6,930 nucleotides of DNA from Candidatus Nomurabacteria bacterium (GTDB taxonomy: Bacteria; Patescibacteriota; Minisyncoccia; Phycocordibacterales; UBA9973): the NCBI GenBank assembly GCA_943356425.1, contig CALRFE010000038.1, forward strand, positions 1-6,930. Direction: 5' to 3'. Below, piece after piece: positions 1-6,119 of the stretch. The notes beneath the pieces are model-generated. The model saw only the letters and a program-made list of their open reading frames with translations. It made no database searches and was not told the origin of the DNA. The translations under genes were made by a program, and so were the position numbers. Numbering within the stretch: position 1 is the first letter of the stretch; every line of letters starts with the position of its first letter.

Positions 1-1171
1 CCGAGCGAGTGCGTTTCTTTCAGCGCTCTATCTTTGGATCTTTGTGCTCATATACAATCCAGGGACCGTATTGCTTGCGCTCGCATTCGTGTTTACCGGT
101 ATTTTTATCGGGTTGCTCTCGTCGGGTAAAGATATACGGGTGTTTTCGTTCAATTTCCTCAAAGATCCGCGCCACAGCTTCTTTTCGATCTTTGCCCTAG
201 TAGTCGTCATGATCGGAACCATTACCGGACTTTATTTCTCTGTTCAAAAAACAGTCGGTACTGCGATGTATTATCACGGGGCGAATCGCGCTTTTGCAAA
301 AAAAGATGAGAGCGCCGGTATCCAAAAAGTTGAGAGCGCTACACGTCTGATCGGTAGCGATACCTATTACCGATCGCTCACTGATGTGTACATCGCAAAG
401 CTCAACGAGATCCTTTCAAAGAAGGACACATCTCCTGATACTATAAAATCAGAATTTCAGAACATGCTCTCGCTCTCAGAAAGTGCTGCACAAAAGGCGA
501 TCGCGATCGATAGCACTGATCATCTGAATTGGACGAATCTTGCGCACGTGTATGTTGCGGTCGTACCGCTCGGTGTCGCCAAAGCATATGAAAATGCTGA
601 TGGCGCATATATCGAAGCATCAAAAAGAAATCCGAATAGTCCGGGCATCTTACTTGAACGCGCTCGTCTTGAGCTCGCGCACAAGAACAATGATGCTGCG
701 CGAAAGCATATTGATGAAGCGCTCGCACTCAAGCCGAATTATACCGATGCTATTTTTCTTCTCTCACAGATCGAAGTTTCAGAAGGTAATGTCGGTAAGG
801 CGATAACACAAGTCGAACAGATCGCGCTCTTGGCTCCCAATAACAGCGGTGTGTTTTTCCAATTAGGATTGCTTCGCTATAACAACAAAGATTATCAGGG
901 CGCAGTCAGTGCATTTGCTCGTGCGGTGACGCTCGATACTACATATTATAATGCGCGTTATTTCCTCGGTCTTTCATACGACAAGCTCGGCAATTCTCAG
1001 AAAGCGATCGAGCAATTCGCATATCTTCACAAAGCGCTTCCTGATAACGAGACGGTAACGAGCGCGCTCAATAATCTTGAGTCCGGTAAAAATGCTCTTG
1101 ATTCCGGAGAAGTGAAAGAAACTCTACCAGAAAAAGGCAAGGAACCGCCAATAAAAGAAAAAATAAAGTAA
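1..1171 (+). CDS. Membrane-anchored TPR protein, 5' end outside the window
   Basis: The frame is open from position 2 with no stop, so the gene almost certainly begins upstream; the GTG at 44 lies inside a hydrophobic stretch and is an unlikely true start. About 389 residues are visible. Residues 4-35 and 58-80 form hydrophobic segments consistent with the last membrane helices of a larger polytopic N-terminal region. The rest is soluble and helical, with four clear tetratricopeptide repeats at roughly residues 214-349 showing the alternating G/A/Y/A/P pattern, and weaker helical pairs before that. The tail is lysine/glutamate rich. TPRs are protein-interaction scaffolds. In CPR genomes, O-antigen-ligase-like membrane domains fused to TPRs are common, so that architecture is possible here, but the catalytic part would lie outside the window. 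The stop is 15 bp before murJ on the same strand, suggesting co-transcription and an envelope role (inference). The substrate or partner is unknown. Confidence 0.85.
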   Translation, partial: RASAFLSALYLWIFVLIYNPGTVLLALAFVFTGIFIGLLSSGKDIRVFSFNFLKDPRHSFFSIFALVVVMIGTITGLYFSVQKTVGTAMYYHGANRAFAKKDESAGIQKVESATRLIGSDTYYRSLTDVYIAKLNEILSKKDTSPDTIKSEFQNMLSLSESAAQKAIAIDSTDHLNWTNLAHVYVAVVPLGVAKAYENADGAYIEASKRNPNSPGILLERARLELAHKNNDAARKHIDEALALKPNYTDAIFLLSQIEVSEGNVGKAITQVEQIALLAPNNSGVFFQLGLLRYNNKDYQGAVSAFARAVTLDTTYYNARYFLGLSYDKLGNSQKAIEQFAYLHKALPDNETVTSALNNLESGKNALDSGEVKETLPEKGKEPPIKEKIK

Positions 1172-1186
1172 TCGATCGTAGCTCTG

Positions 1187-2872
1187 ATGGTAAAGCGGAT
1201 CATTTCTTTTCTCAATAAAGAATTTGCAGGCGTGACCGAAGCAGCGCTCCTCTTGGGTGTGTTCGCTTTTATCTCACAGCTCTTGGGGCTGTTCCGTGAT
1301 CGTGCACTCGCACATTATTTTGGACCATCGATCACACTCGATACCTATTATGCAGCATTTCGCATTCCGGATTTTCTGTATGTCTCGATCGCATCGCTCG
1401 CATCGGTGACGGTGCTCATTCCGTTTTTGACCGAACGGCTCAAACGCCATAACGGTGAGCAAGAAGCGCATGTGTTCGTTAATAATGTGTTCACTGTTTT
1501 CTCAGGGATGCTCATCATTGTGAGCGGAGCGCTCGCGCTCGCGATGCCGTACCTTTCGCATTATTTGGCGCCTGGATTTTCTCCCGAAGCGCAAGCGACA
1601 TTGGTCATGACGAGCCGTATTATGCTCATTTCACCGATATTTTTAGGTATCTCGAATATGATCGGCAGTATTACACAGATCCACAAAAAATTTTTTGTCT
1701 ACGCGCTTTCACCGGTCTGTTACAATCTGGGGATCTTGATCGGCATCTTTCTTCTTCGTCCGACATTCGGTATTTACGGCGTCGCGTATGGTGTCGTGAT
1801 CGGCGCAGTGCTCCATCTTGCGATTCAGTTGCCGGTGCTCATACGCTATCATTTCTTTCCGCACATCGTTCGGAATATTGATTGGAAAGGCATTCGTGCG
1901 GTGATCGCACTTTCACTTCCAAGGACGCTCGCGCTCTCACTCTCAAGTTTTACGATGCTCATTCTTGTTTCGATCGCTTCAAAACTTTCTGAGGGTTCGA
2001 TCTCAATTTTCAATCTTGCCTCAAATCTCCAAGGCGTTCCGCTCGGTATCATCGGCGCATCGTACGCGGTCGCTGCATTTCCAACGCTCGTCGCATCGTA
2101 TACAGAACATTCAACCGAGCGTTTCAATGCGCTCATTATCTCTGCGACCAAACAAGTTATCTTCCTTTCGCTTCCGGTCGTCGTTCTGTTCATCGTGCTC
2201 CGTGCGCAGATCGTCCGCGTGGTTCTCGGCTCGGGATCATTTTCATGGACCGATACGCGTTTGACCGCTGCAGCACTTGCGGTCTTTGCGGTTTCGATTG
2301 TCGCGCAAAGTCTGATCCAACTTTTCGTTCGCGGTTATTATGCATCCGGCAATACCCGAAAACCGCTTTTGATAAATCTTATCTCGCAGATCATTATTGT
2401 CGGACTCGTGTATCTCATGCTCTATTGGTTCCGCACGAACCTCGGATTTCATTTCTTTGTCGAATCGATCTTGCGTGTTGAGAGCTTGCATGGCACAGAA
2501 GTCATTATGGTTGCGCTTGGATTCACCCTCGGCACTATTTTGAATTTCCTTCTGCTCTGGACGCTCTTCAAGCGTGATTTTTTACACAACAAACCTTCTG
2601 GTGTTTCGAGAACATTTTATGAGAGCTTGCTCGGCGCACTCGCTATCGGTGTCGTCGCATATGAAAGCTTGTTCATCTTTGCGCGTGTTTTTGACATCAA
2701 TACGTTCTCTGGTATTTTTGCGCAAGGTTTTTGTGCCGGCATTATCGGAATCGTTGCTGGTTGCGCTGTTCTCTCCATTTTAAAAAACGAAGAATTGATC
2801 CAATTGCGTCGCGCGATCTCCAATCGCTTCTGGAAGCGGGAAGTCGTGGCAGGGGAACAGAAGGAACTCTAA
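1187..2872 (+). CDS. murJ: Lipid II flippase MurJ (MviN family)
   Basis: A 561-residue, highly hydrophobic protein with about 14 predicted membrane helices, near the usual family length of 500-550. MurJ, a MOP-superfamily transporter, moves lipid-linked peptidoglycan precursor across the cytoplasmic membrane. Family signatures are clear. The first helix is followed by GLFRDRALAHYFG (residues 34-46, with R37, D38 and R39), then a conserved Asp (D52) and AFRIPDFL (57-64). A later segment, NLQGVPLGIIGASYAVAAFP, corresponds to the conserved helix 8 region. The Arg/Glu pair that E. coli has after the second helix (LRRIFAEG) is replaced by YVSIASLA, and the E. coli DRLME arginine corresponds to Asn; non-proteobacterial members often differ there. 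The ATG at 1187 gives the full first helix; no Shine-Dalgarno motif precedes it. It lies 15 bp after the TPR gene, probably in one operon. It uses at least one AGG arginine codon (the Arg of LPRTL), which the window's tRNA-Arg could read. Confidence 0.95.
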   Translation: MVKRIISFLNKEFAGVTEAALLLGVFAFISQLLGLFRDRALAHYFGPSITLDTYYAAFRIPDFLYVSIASLASVTVLIPFLTERLKRHNGEQEAHVFVNNVFTVFSGMLIIVSGALALAMPYLSHYLAPGFSPEAQATLVMTSRIMLISPIFLGISNMIGSITQIHKKFFVYALSPVCYNLGILIGIFLLRPTFGIYGVAYGVVIGAVLHLAIQLPVLIRYHFFPHIVRNIDWKGIRAVIALSLPRTLALSLSSFTMLILVSIASKLSEGSISIFNLASNLQGVPLGIIGASYAVAAFPTLVASYTEHSTERFNALIISATKQVIFLSLPVVVLFIVLRAQIVRVVLGSGSFSWTDTRLTAAALAVFAVSIVAQSLIQLFVRGYYASGNTRKPLLINLISQIIIVGLVYLMLYWFRTNLGFHFFVESILRVESLHGTEVIMVALGFTLGTILNFLLLWTLFKRDFLHNKPSGVSRTFYESLLGALAIGVVAYESLFIFARVFDINTFSGIFAQGFCAGIIGIVAGCAVLSILKNEELIQLRRAISNRFWKREVVAGEQKEL

Positions 2873-2875
2873 ATC

Positions 2876-2905
2876 AGGTTTTAGGTGCTAGTTGTTAGGT
2901 TTTAG
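2876..2905. repeat. Short direct repeat in the murJ-lepA spacer
   Basis: The 9-mer AGGTTTTAG occurs at 2876-2884 and again at 2897-2905, separated by a related TAG/TTAGG-containing stretch. It resembles the TTTAG/CTAAA-type words in the insert inside lepA, which suggests one family of AT-rich repeats. That link is inference from word similarity only. Confidence 0.45.
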
Positions 2906-2923
2906 CTTAATACAAAAAATCAG

Positions 2924-2946
2924 AAAGCCTTTATTTTTAAGGTTTT
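2924..2946 (+). terminator. Probable intrinsic terminator after murJ
   Basis: AAAGCCTT (2924-2931) can pair with AAGGTTTT (2939-2946) around a 7-nt T-rich loop, with one G-U pair, followed by more T residues to 2948. It lies 51 bp after the murJ stop and directly abuts the putative lepA -10 element, so terminator and promoter overlap. The stem is modest, so partial read-through into lepA is plausible. Confidence 0.55.
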
Positions 2947-2949
2947 TTC

Positions 2950-2958
2950 TGGTAGGAT
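2950..2958 (+). promoter_or_regulatory. Putative extended -10 promoter of lepA
   Basis: TGGTAGGAT has the TGn extension plus a TAGGAT hexamer at 2953-2958. The expected start of transcription is about 2965, only 1-2 nt before the lepA ATG, so the message may be leaderless. The -35 position (TTTATT-like) is weak. This fits the absence of a Shine-Dalgarno sequence before lepA. Confidence 0.45.
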
Positions 2959-2966
2959 AGGGCTAC

Positions 2967-4892
2967 ATGGATTTAAAACACATCAGAAATTTCTCAATTA
3001 TCGCGCACATTGACCACGGCAAGTCTACATTGGCTGACCGTATGCTTGAGGTGACGGGGACGATCGAGGCACGCAAAATGAAAGACCAAGTGCTCGATAG
3101 TATGGAACTTGAACGTGAGCGTGGAATTACCATCAAGATGCAACCAGTCCGAATGCTTTGGAATCCAAAGCATTCGCAAATTCTAAATTCTAAACCAGAA
3201 ATTCTAAACAAATCAGAAGCTCAAAATTTAAAAAATGAAACGAGTTTAGGATTTAGAAATTCGGATTTCGAGCTTGCAGATACTGACTATGTACTGAATT
3301 TGATCGATACGCCCGGGCACATCGATTTCTCGTATGAAGTTTCGCGTGCGCTTAAAGCGGTTGAAGGTTCGATCTTGCTCGTTGACGCGACGCAAGGCGT
3401 ACAAGCGCAGACATTGACGACGCTCCAGATGGCACGCGATTCGGGATTGACGATCATTCCGGTCGTTTCAAAAATCGATTCGCCGCTTGCGCGCATTGAT
3501 GATGTGAAGCAAGAAATTGCAAAACTTCTGGACATCGACGTCGATGTGATTATTGGTGTTTCAGGAAAGACAGGAGAAGGTGTCGATACATTACTAGAAG
3601 AAGTTATCAAGCGCATTCCGCCACCTGAAATCAAACAAGTCGTGAACCCTAATGTATTCAGTTCGCTCGTGTTCGATTTCAAATACGACAACCACCGAGG
3701 TGTCATCGTGTATGTTCGTGTCTTTGAAGGCGAAGTCATGCGAAATGCACCGCTTTTGTTCGCTGTATCCGGTGAAAAATTCTTAGCACTTGAAGTCGGA
3801 ATTTTTTCTCCACAAGAAGTACAGAAAGAAAAATTAGGAGCAGGCGAGATCGGTTACATTGTGACCGGTATCAAAAAACCAGGTATCGCATCAGTCGGTG
3901 ATACGATCACCTTCGCGCGAAATCCGAGTCAGCCGCTTCCAGGCTACATGAATCCTCGTCCCGTCGTTTGGGCGTCAATATATCCGGAGAGCGCCGACGA
4001 TTTTCCAAATTTAAAGACGGCACTCGGCAGATTAAAACTTTCTGATTCGTCATTCACATTCGAAGAAGAAACATCCGGTTCGCTTGGTCGTGGATTTCGA
4101 TGCGGATTTTTGGGAATGCTCCACTTGGAAATTATTACTGAGCGATTGAAGCGCGAATTTGATCTCGCGCTCGTCATTACAACGCCGTCGATCACCTACA
4201 AAGTAGTTCTTCGAAACGGAAAAGAAGAGACGATCTATTCACCGCATCTTTTTCCGAACGATGGGGAAGTCCTAAAAGTACGCGAACCATGGGTCGCAAT
4301 GACGATCATAACGCCGATACAATATCTTGGCGCGCTCATGCAACTTTTATTCGAACATGAAGCAGAGATCGGCGATACTGAAAATTTCGGAGATAATCGC
4401 TCGCAAGTAAAGATCATGATGCCACTCCGCGAAATGATGCGAAATTTTTTTGATGAACTCAAGAGTGCGACGTCCGGTTATGGATCGATCTCATACGAGA
4501 TCGGAGATTTTCGTGATGCAGATGTGACACGTCTTGATATTTTGGTCGCTGACGAGATCGTGCCGGCATTTACACGGATGATCTCGCGCCGCCAAGCAAC
4601 GAATGAAGCAGAGAAGGCCGTTGAAAAATTGCATGCCATCTTGCCTCGACAACAATTTGAAATGAAGATCCAGGGCGTTGCGCTTGGACGCATTCTTTGT
4701 TCAAAAGCAGTCAAAGCATTTCGTAAAGACGTCCTGATGCATGGATCAAAAGTCGTCGGCGGTGGAGATATTTCTCGAAAAAAGAAATTGCTCGAAAAGC
4801 AGAAAAAAGGAAAGAGCCGTATGCGCGATACAGGAAAAGTAAATATTCCACATGAAGTATTTTTGAAGATGATGCGAAACGGCACCGAATAA
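2967..4892 (+). CDS. lepA: Elongation factor 4 (LepA), with an in-frame insert in the G domain
   Basis: A translational GTPase of 641 residues that acts on ribosomes (back-translocation and assembly roles are described for the family). The N-terminal G domain shows the P loop AHIDHGKST (13-21), switch I with ERERGITIK (49-57), G3 DTPGH (114-118), a G4-like SKID (168-171) and G5 SGKTG. Then come domain II, the elongation-factor domains with GFRCGFLGMLHLEI, and the LepA-specific C-terminal domain with GGDISRKKKLLEKQKKGK. The family is normally about 600 residues. The excess is mainly an Asn/Lys/Ser-rich insert of about 35-42 residues (about 64-105) between switch I and G3, plus a few extra residues (HGSKV region, 592-597) before GGDISR. 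G4 has Ser where the family has Asn. The ATG at 2967 gives the canonical N-terminus MDLKHIRNFSIIAHIDHG; no Shine-Dalgarno is present and the message may be leaderless. Identity is certain; activity with the insert and altered G4 is not established. Confidence 0.97.
   Translation: MDLKHIRNFSIIAHIDHGKSTLADRMLEVTGTIEARKMKDQVLDSMELERERGITIKMQPVRMLWNPKHSQILNSKPEILNKSEAQNLKNETSLGFRNSDFELADTDYVLNLIDTPGHIDFSYEVSRALKAVEGSILLVDATQGVQAQTLTTLQMARDSGLTIIPVVSKIDSPLARIDDVKQEIAKLLDIDVDVIIGVSGKTGEGVDTLLEEVIKRIPPPEIKQVVNPNVFSSLVFDFKYDNHRGVIVYVRVFEGEVMRNAPLLFAVSGEKFLALEVGIFSPQEVQKEKLGAGEIGYIVTGIKKPGIASVGDTITFARNPSQPLPGYMNPRPVVWASIYPESADDFPNLKTALGRLKLSDSSFTFEEETSGSLGRGFRCGFLGMLHLEIITERLKREFDLALVITTPSITYKVVLRNGKEETIYSPHLFPNDGEVLKVREPWVAMTIITPIQYLGALMQLLFEHEAEIGDTENFGDNRSQVKIMMPLREMMRNFFDELKSATSGYGSISYEIGDFRDADVTRLDILVADEIVPAFTRMISRRQATNEAEKAVEKLHAILPRQQFEMKIQGVALGRILCSKAVKAFRKDVLMHGSKVVGGGDISRKKKLLEKQKKGKSRMRDTGKVNIPHEVFLKMMRNGTE
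3151..3270. repeat. Palindromic repeat element inserted in frame in lepA
   Basis: The stretch starts with a perfect 11-bp inverted repeat, GAATGCTTTGG (3151-3161) and CCAAAGCATTC (3165-3175), around a 3-nt loop. It is followed by arms 3178-3195 and 3244-3261 that are complementary at 16 of 18 positions. The left side repeats the word AAATTCTAAA and the right side carries its reverse form. The encoded residues fall exactly where other LepA proteins go directly from switch I to G3. The whole behaves like a coding palindromic element that kept the reading frame open. It is AT-rich compared with the rest of lepA. Confidence 0.8.
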
Positions 4893-5050
4893 AAAAATTT
4901 TTCCTAAAGAAAATTGATCTGTAGAAAGTTATCAAACCACGTCTCGTCCCGTAGCGAGCCGAGCATGCATTCGATGCGAGGATCTGGTACTGGGATGATG
5001 AGGAACGGTACAGAGTAAAGAGACAAGAGAAGAGAGAAAAGATTAAATAA
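4893..5050. other. Non-coding spacer after lepA with a GC-rich structured stretch
   Basis: No credible gene is seen here. An AT-only weak hairpin follows the lepA stop (AATTTT at about 4899 with AAAATT at about 4912). From 4938 to 5008 the base composition becomes GC-rich, with small stems such as CTCG/CGAG around CCCGTAG (4943-4958) and GCAT-TCG-ATGC (4967-4977). The 10-mer GTCCCGTAGC (4946-4955) recurs at 6191-6200 beside the tRNA-Arg. From 5013 a purine-rich run (GAGTAAAGAGACAAGAGAAG) leads into the terminator. Confidence 0.5.
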
Positions 5051-5085
5051 TAAAAATGTCCGCGCCTTCGGCGCGGACATTTTTA
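5051..5085. terminator. Bidirectional intrinsic terminator
   Basis: A perfect 16-bp stem, TAAAAATGTCCGCGCC (5051-5066) with its complement at 5070-5085 and a TTC loop. The GC core is flanked by A residues on the left and T residues on the right, so it can stop transcription in both directions: lepA from the left and the small minus-strand gene from the right. Outside the core, a purine-rich left arm (from 5013) and a pyrimidine-rich right arm (to 5119) extend the symmetry imperfectly. Confidence 0.9.
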
Positions 5086-5124
5086 TTTCTCTTTGCTCTC
5101 TTCTTTTTGATCTCTACTCTATTA

Positions 5125-5235
5125 TTATTTAAACAAACCTGGTAGATACAAGAGAATCATACTGACGATCACGAGTACACAGATGATTGACCAGAATGTT
5201 TGTATTTTCTTACGATGTTTACTGTTGAATAGCAT
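5125..5235 (-). CDS. 36-residue single-pass membrane protein
   Basis: Read on the minus strand from ATG at 5235 to TAA at 5125-5127: a basic head (MLFNSKHRKKIQ), then one hydrophobic helix at about residues 13-31 (TFWSIICVLVIVSMILLYL), then the short tail PGLFK. The positive head and hydrophobic segment predict a membrane-anchored microprotein with its N-terminus inside. It is flanked by its own strong terminator downstream (5051-5085) and by the ftsB-like gene diverging on the other side, which supports it as a real gene. No Shine-Dalgarno is visible. I recall similar basic-head, YxPGLF-tail mini-proteins in CPR genomes, but that is memory, not a search. The function is unknown. It is easily missed because it is below usual length cut-offs. 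Confidence 0.65.
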   Translation of the reverse strand: MLFNSKHRKKIQTFWSIICVLVIVSMILLYLPGLFK

Positions 5236-5241
5236 ATAAAT

Positions 5242-5270
5242 TTGCGAAAACGGGTATTCCGTCCTATGAT
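5242..5270 (+). promoter_or_regulatory. Promoter of the ftsB-like gene
   Basis: TTGCGA at 5242-5247 and TATGAT at 5265-5270 are separated by exactly 17 bp, a good housekeeping-sigma promoter. Transcription would begin near 5277, giving a leader of about 34 nt to the ATG at 5311. Confidence 0.65.
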
Positions 5271-5274
5271 TAAA

Positions 5275-5290
5275 ACATACGTCCGTATGT
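5275..5290. promoter_or_regulatory. Operator-like palindrome just after the promoter
   Basis: ACATACG (5275-5281) and CGTATGT (5284-5290) are perfect inverted arms separated by two bases. The site covers the predicted transcription start of the ftsB-like gene and lies upstream of the divergent small gene. It could be a repressor site for either, or a small 5' hairpin; no regulator is present in the window. Confidence 0.4.
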
Positions 5291-5310
5291 GCTTCGTATC
5301 ATAACAAAAA

Positions 5311-5694
5311 ATGCCTCAATTTCAAAAGACCACAAAAAGATCGTCCGTACTTGAATCACCAATTGCCCTGGTGTTTTTGTTAGGGCTTTGTGTCTTGCTC
5401 GGCTATAGCGTCGTATCTATTGGTATTAAGACAAGCGAAGCGGTCCATAATGAAAAGCTCGCCAAAAAGGAATACCAGGCCGAGAAGGATAAACAAATCT
5501 CTTTAGAGGCCAATTTAGAGCGTTTAAACACCCCTGCGGGTGAGGAAGAAGCCATCCGAAACACCTATCGGGTCAGTAAGGAAGGCGAGGGATTGGTGGT
5601 CATTGTGGATGACTCAAAAAACCAAAAAACAACCGAAACCGACACAACTTCGCATGGTTTCTGGGTAAGGGTCAAGGCGTGGTTTGGGAAGTAA
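5311..5694 (+). CDS. FtsB/DivIC-like septum formation protein
   Basis: A 127-residue bitopic membrane protein. Residues 1-17 are a basic cytoplasmic head, 18-38 form one membrane helix (PIALVFLLGLCVLLGYSVVS), 43-73 form an extracytoplasmic coiled coil rich in Lys and Glu, and 74-100 hold the family-like motif NTPAGEEEAIRNTYRVSKEG followed by a strand GLVVIV. This order matches the FtsB/DivIC (septum initiator) family, whose members join FtsL and FtsQ in the divisome. The C-terminal extension (SKNQ to FGK) ends in an aromatic-basic segment (FWVRVKAWFGK) that may touch the membrane. The ATG at 5311 follows an A-rich leader without a Shine-Dalgarno. A promoter at 5242-5270 drives it, apparently as a single gene. 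The family call is from architecture and motif; whether it replaces FtsB or DivIC specifically cannot be decided. Confidence 0.82.
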   Translation: MPQFQKTTKRSSVLESPIALVFLLGLCVLLGYSVVSIGIKTSEAVHNEKLAKKEYQAEKDKQISLEANLERLNTPAGEEEAIRNTYRVSKEGEGLVVIVDDSKNQKTTETDTTSHGFWVRVKAWFGK

Positions 5695-5707
5695 AATTTC
5701 AAGCAGG

Positions 5708-5782
5708 GTTGACCCGGTAGTGAGTTTTGACGAGGCGCATAGCGCGTATTAATACATCGTCAAAATCTACTACCGGGTTGAC
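5708..5782. repeat. Large imperfect palindrome with two nested mini-palindromes
   Basis: Arms 5712-5733 (ACCCGGTAGTGAGTTTTGAC and two more bases) and 5757-5778 are complementary at 19 of 22 positions. The central loop itself holds GCGCATAGCGC (5735-5745) and the perfect 10-bp palindrome GTATTAATAC (5746-5755). The word GGGTTGAC borders both ends (5707-5713 and 5776-5782). It has no T tract after the right arm, so it is not a canonical terminator, although it could slow or end transcription from the ftsB-like gene. It resembles a stand-alone mobile hairpin or a cruciform-forming regulatory element. Confidence 0.75.
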
Positions 5783-5787
5783 ACGTA

Positions 5788-5796
5788 TGCTATAAT
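5788..5796 (+). promoter_or_regulatory. Extended -10 promoter of the glutaredoxin gene
   Basis: TGCTATAAT is a perfect extended -10 element. The expected start is near 5803, leaving a leader of about 34 nt. The TTGACA at 5778-5783 is only 7 bp away, too close to serve as the -35; at the correct distance lies the right arm of the preceding palindrome, with no good -35 hexamer. Confidence 0.65.
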
Positions 5797-5836
5797 TAAA
5801 ACAGTAGAAAAATTATCAAGTAATCGGAAAATAGCT

Positions 5837-6073
5837 ATGAAAAAAGTTTCCATTTATTCAACGCCGAGCTGTCACTTCTGTCACATGGCAAAAGAGTATT
5901 TTAAAGAAAACAACGTTGCATACGAAGAGTTTGACGTCGCGTCAAACCAAGACAAGCGGGCAGAAATGATCGATATGACCGGACAAATGGGCGTGCCCGT
6001 CATCCGTATTGAAAATGACGTAATTATCGGCTTCAATAAACCAAAAGTTGCGGAGCTGTTGGGAATTGCGTAA
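5837..6073 (+). CDS. Small glutaredoxin/NrdH-type thiol oxidoreductase
   Basis: A compact 78-residue thioredoxin-fold protein, typical for bacterial mini-glutaredoxins. The redox motif is C12-H-F-C15 after STPS, the cis-proline is P54 in GVPVI, and the GF at 65-66 sits where the glutathione/substrate loop ends. It is expected to be cytoplasmic and to reduce disulfides, for example of ribonucleotide reductase if it acts like NrdH, or of glutathione-independent partners; the substrate cannot be read from the sequence. The CHFC spacer differs from the CPYC of classical glutaredoxins. The ATG at 5837 gives the standard start of strand 1 (KKVSIYSTPSC). No strong Shine-Dalgarno is present. It has its own extended -10 promoter and its own terminator, so it is probably monocistronic. 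Confidence 0.92.
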   Translation: MKKVSIYSTPSCHFCHMAKEYFKENNVAYEEFDVASNQDKRAEMIDMTGQMGVPVIRIENDVIIGFNKPKVAELLGIA

Positions 6074-6084
6074 AAATAGACTAC

Positions 6085-6118
6085 AATTAAAAAGCACACA
6101 ATTGTGTGCTTTTTAATT
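6085..6118. terminator. Perfect hairpin terminator after the glutaredoxin gene
   Basis: AATTAAAAAGCACACAA (6085-6101) is followed directly by its exact complement (6102-6118), with CTTTTTAATT on the 3' side. The symmetry makes it usable on both strands. It ends two bases before the tRNA-like sequence starting at 6120, leaving no room for a tRNA promoter between them. Confidence 0.9.
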
Positions 6119-6119
6119 T

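Noticed and set aside
44..46. GTG at 44 as the start of the TPR protein
   Set aside because: The frame is open to the window edge and the hydrophobic helix begins before this codon, so the start is upstream.
1340..1430. Missing E. coli MurJ Arg/Glu residues as a sign of an inactive flippase
   Set aside because: Those positions vary outside proteobacteria, while the RDR motif, D52 and overall length are normal.
3151..3290. The lepA insert as an intron or intein
   Set aside because: It is too short, has no splice or intein motifs, and stays open in frame as plain coding sequence.
3287..3739. A 150-codon open frame on the minus strand within lepA
   Set aside because: It is the antisense shadow of a strongly conserved GTPase domain; its product is Ser/Thr-rich with no recognisable domain.
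4478..4935. Minus-strand open frames over the end of lepA
   Set aside because: They overlap the conserved LepA C-terminal coding sequence and show no family features.
5778..5796. TTGACA plus TATAAT as a standard -35/-10 promoter
   Set aside because: The hexamers are only 7 bp apart; the -10 works better as an extended TGCTATAAT element.
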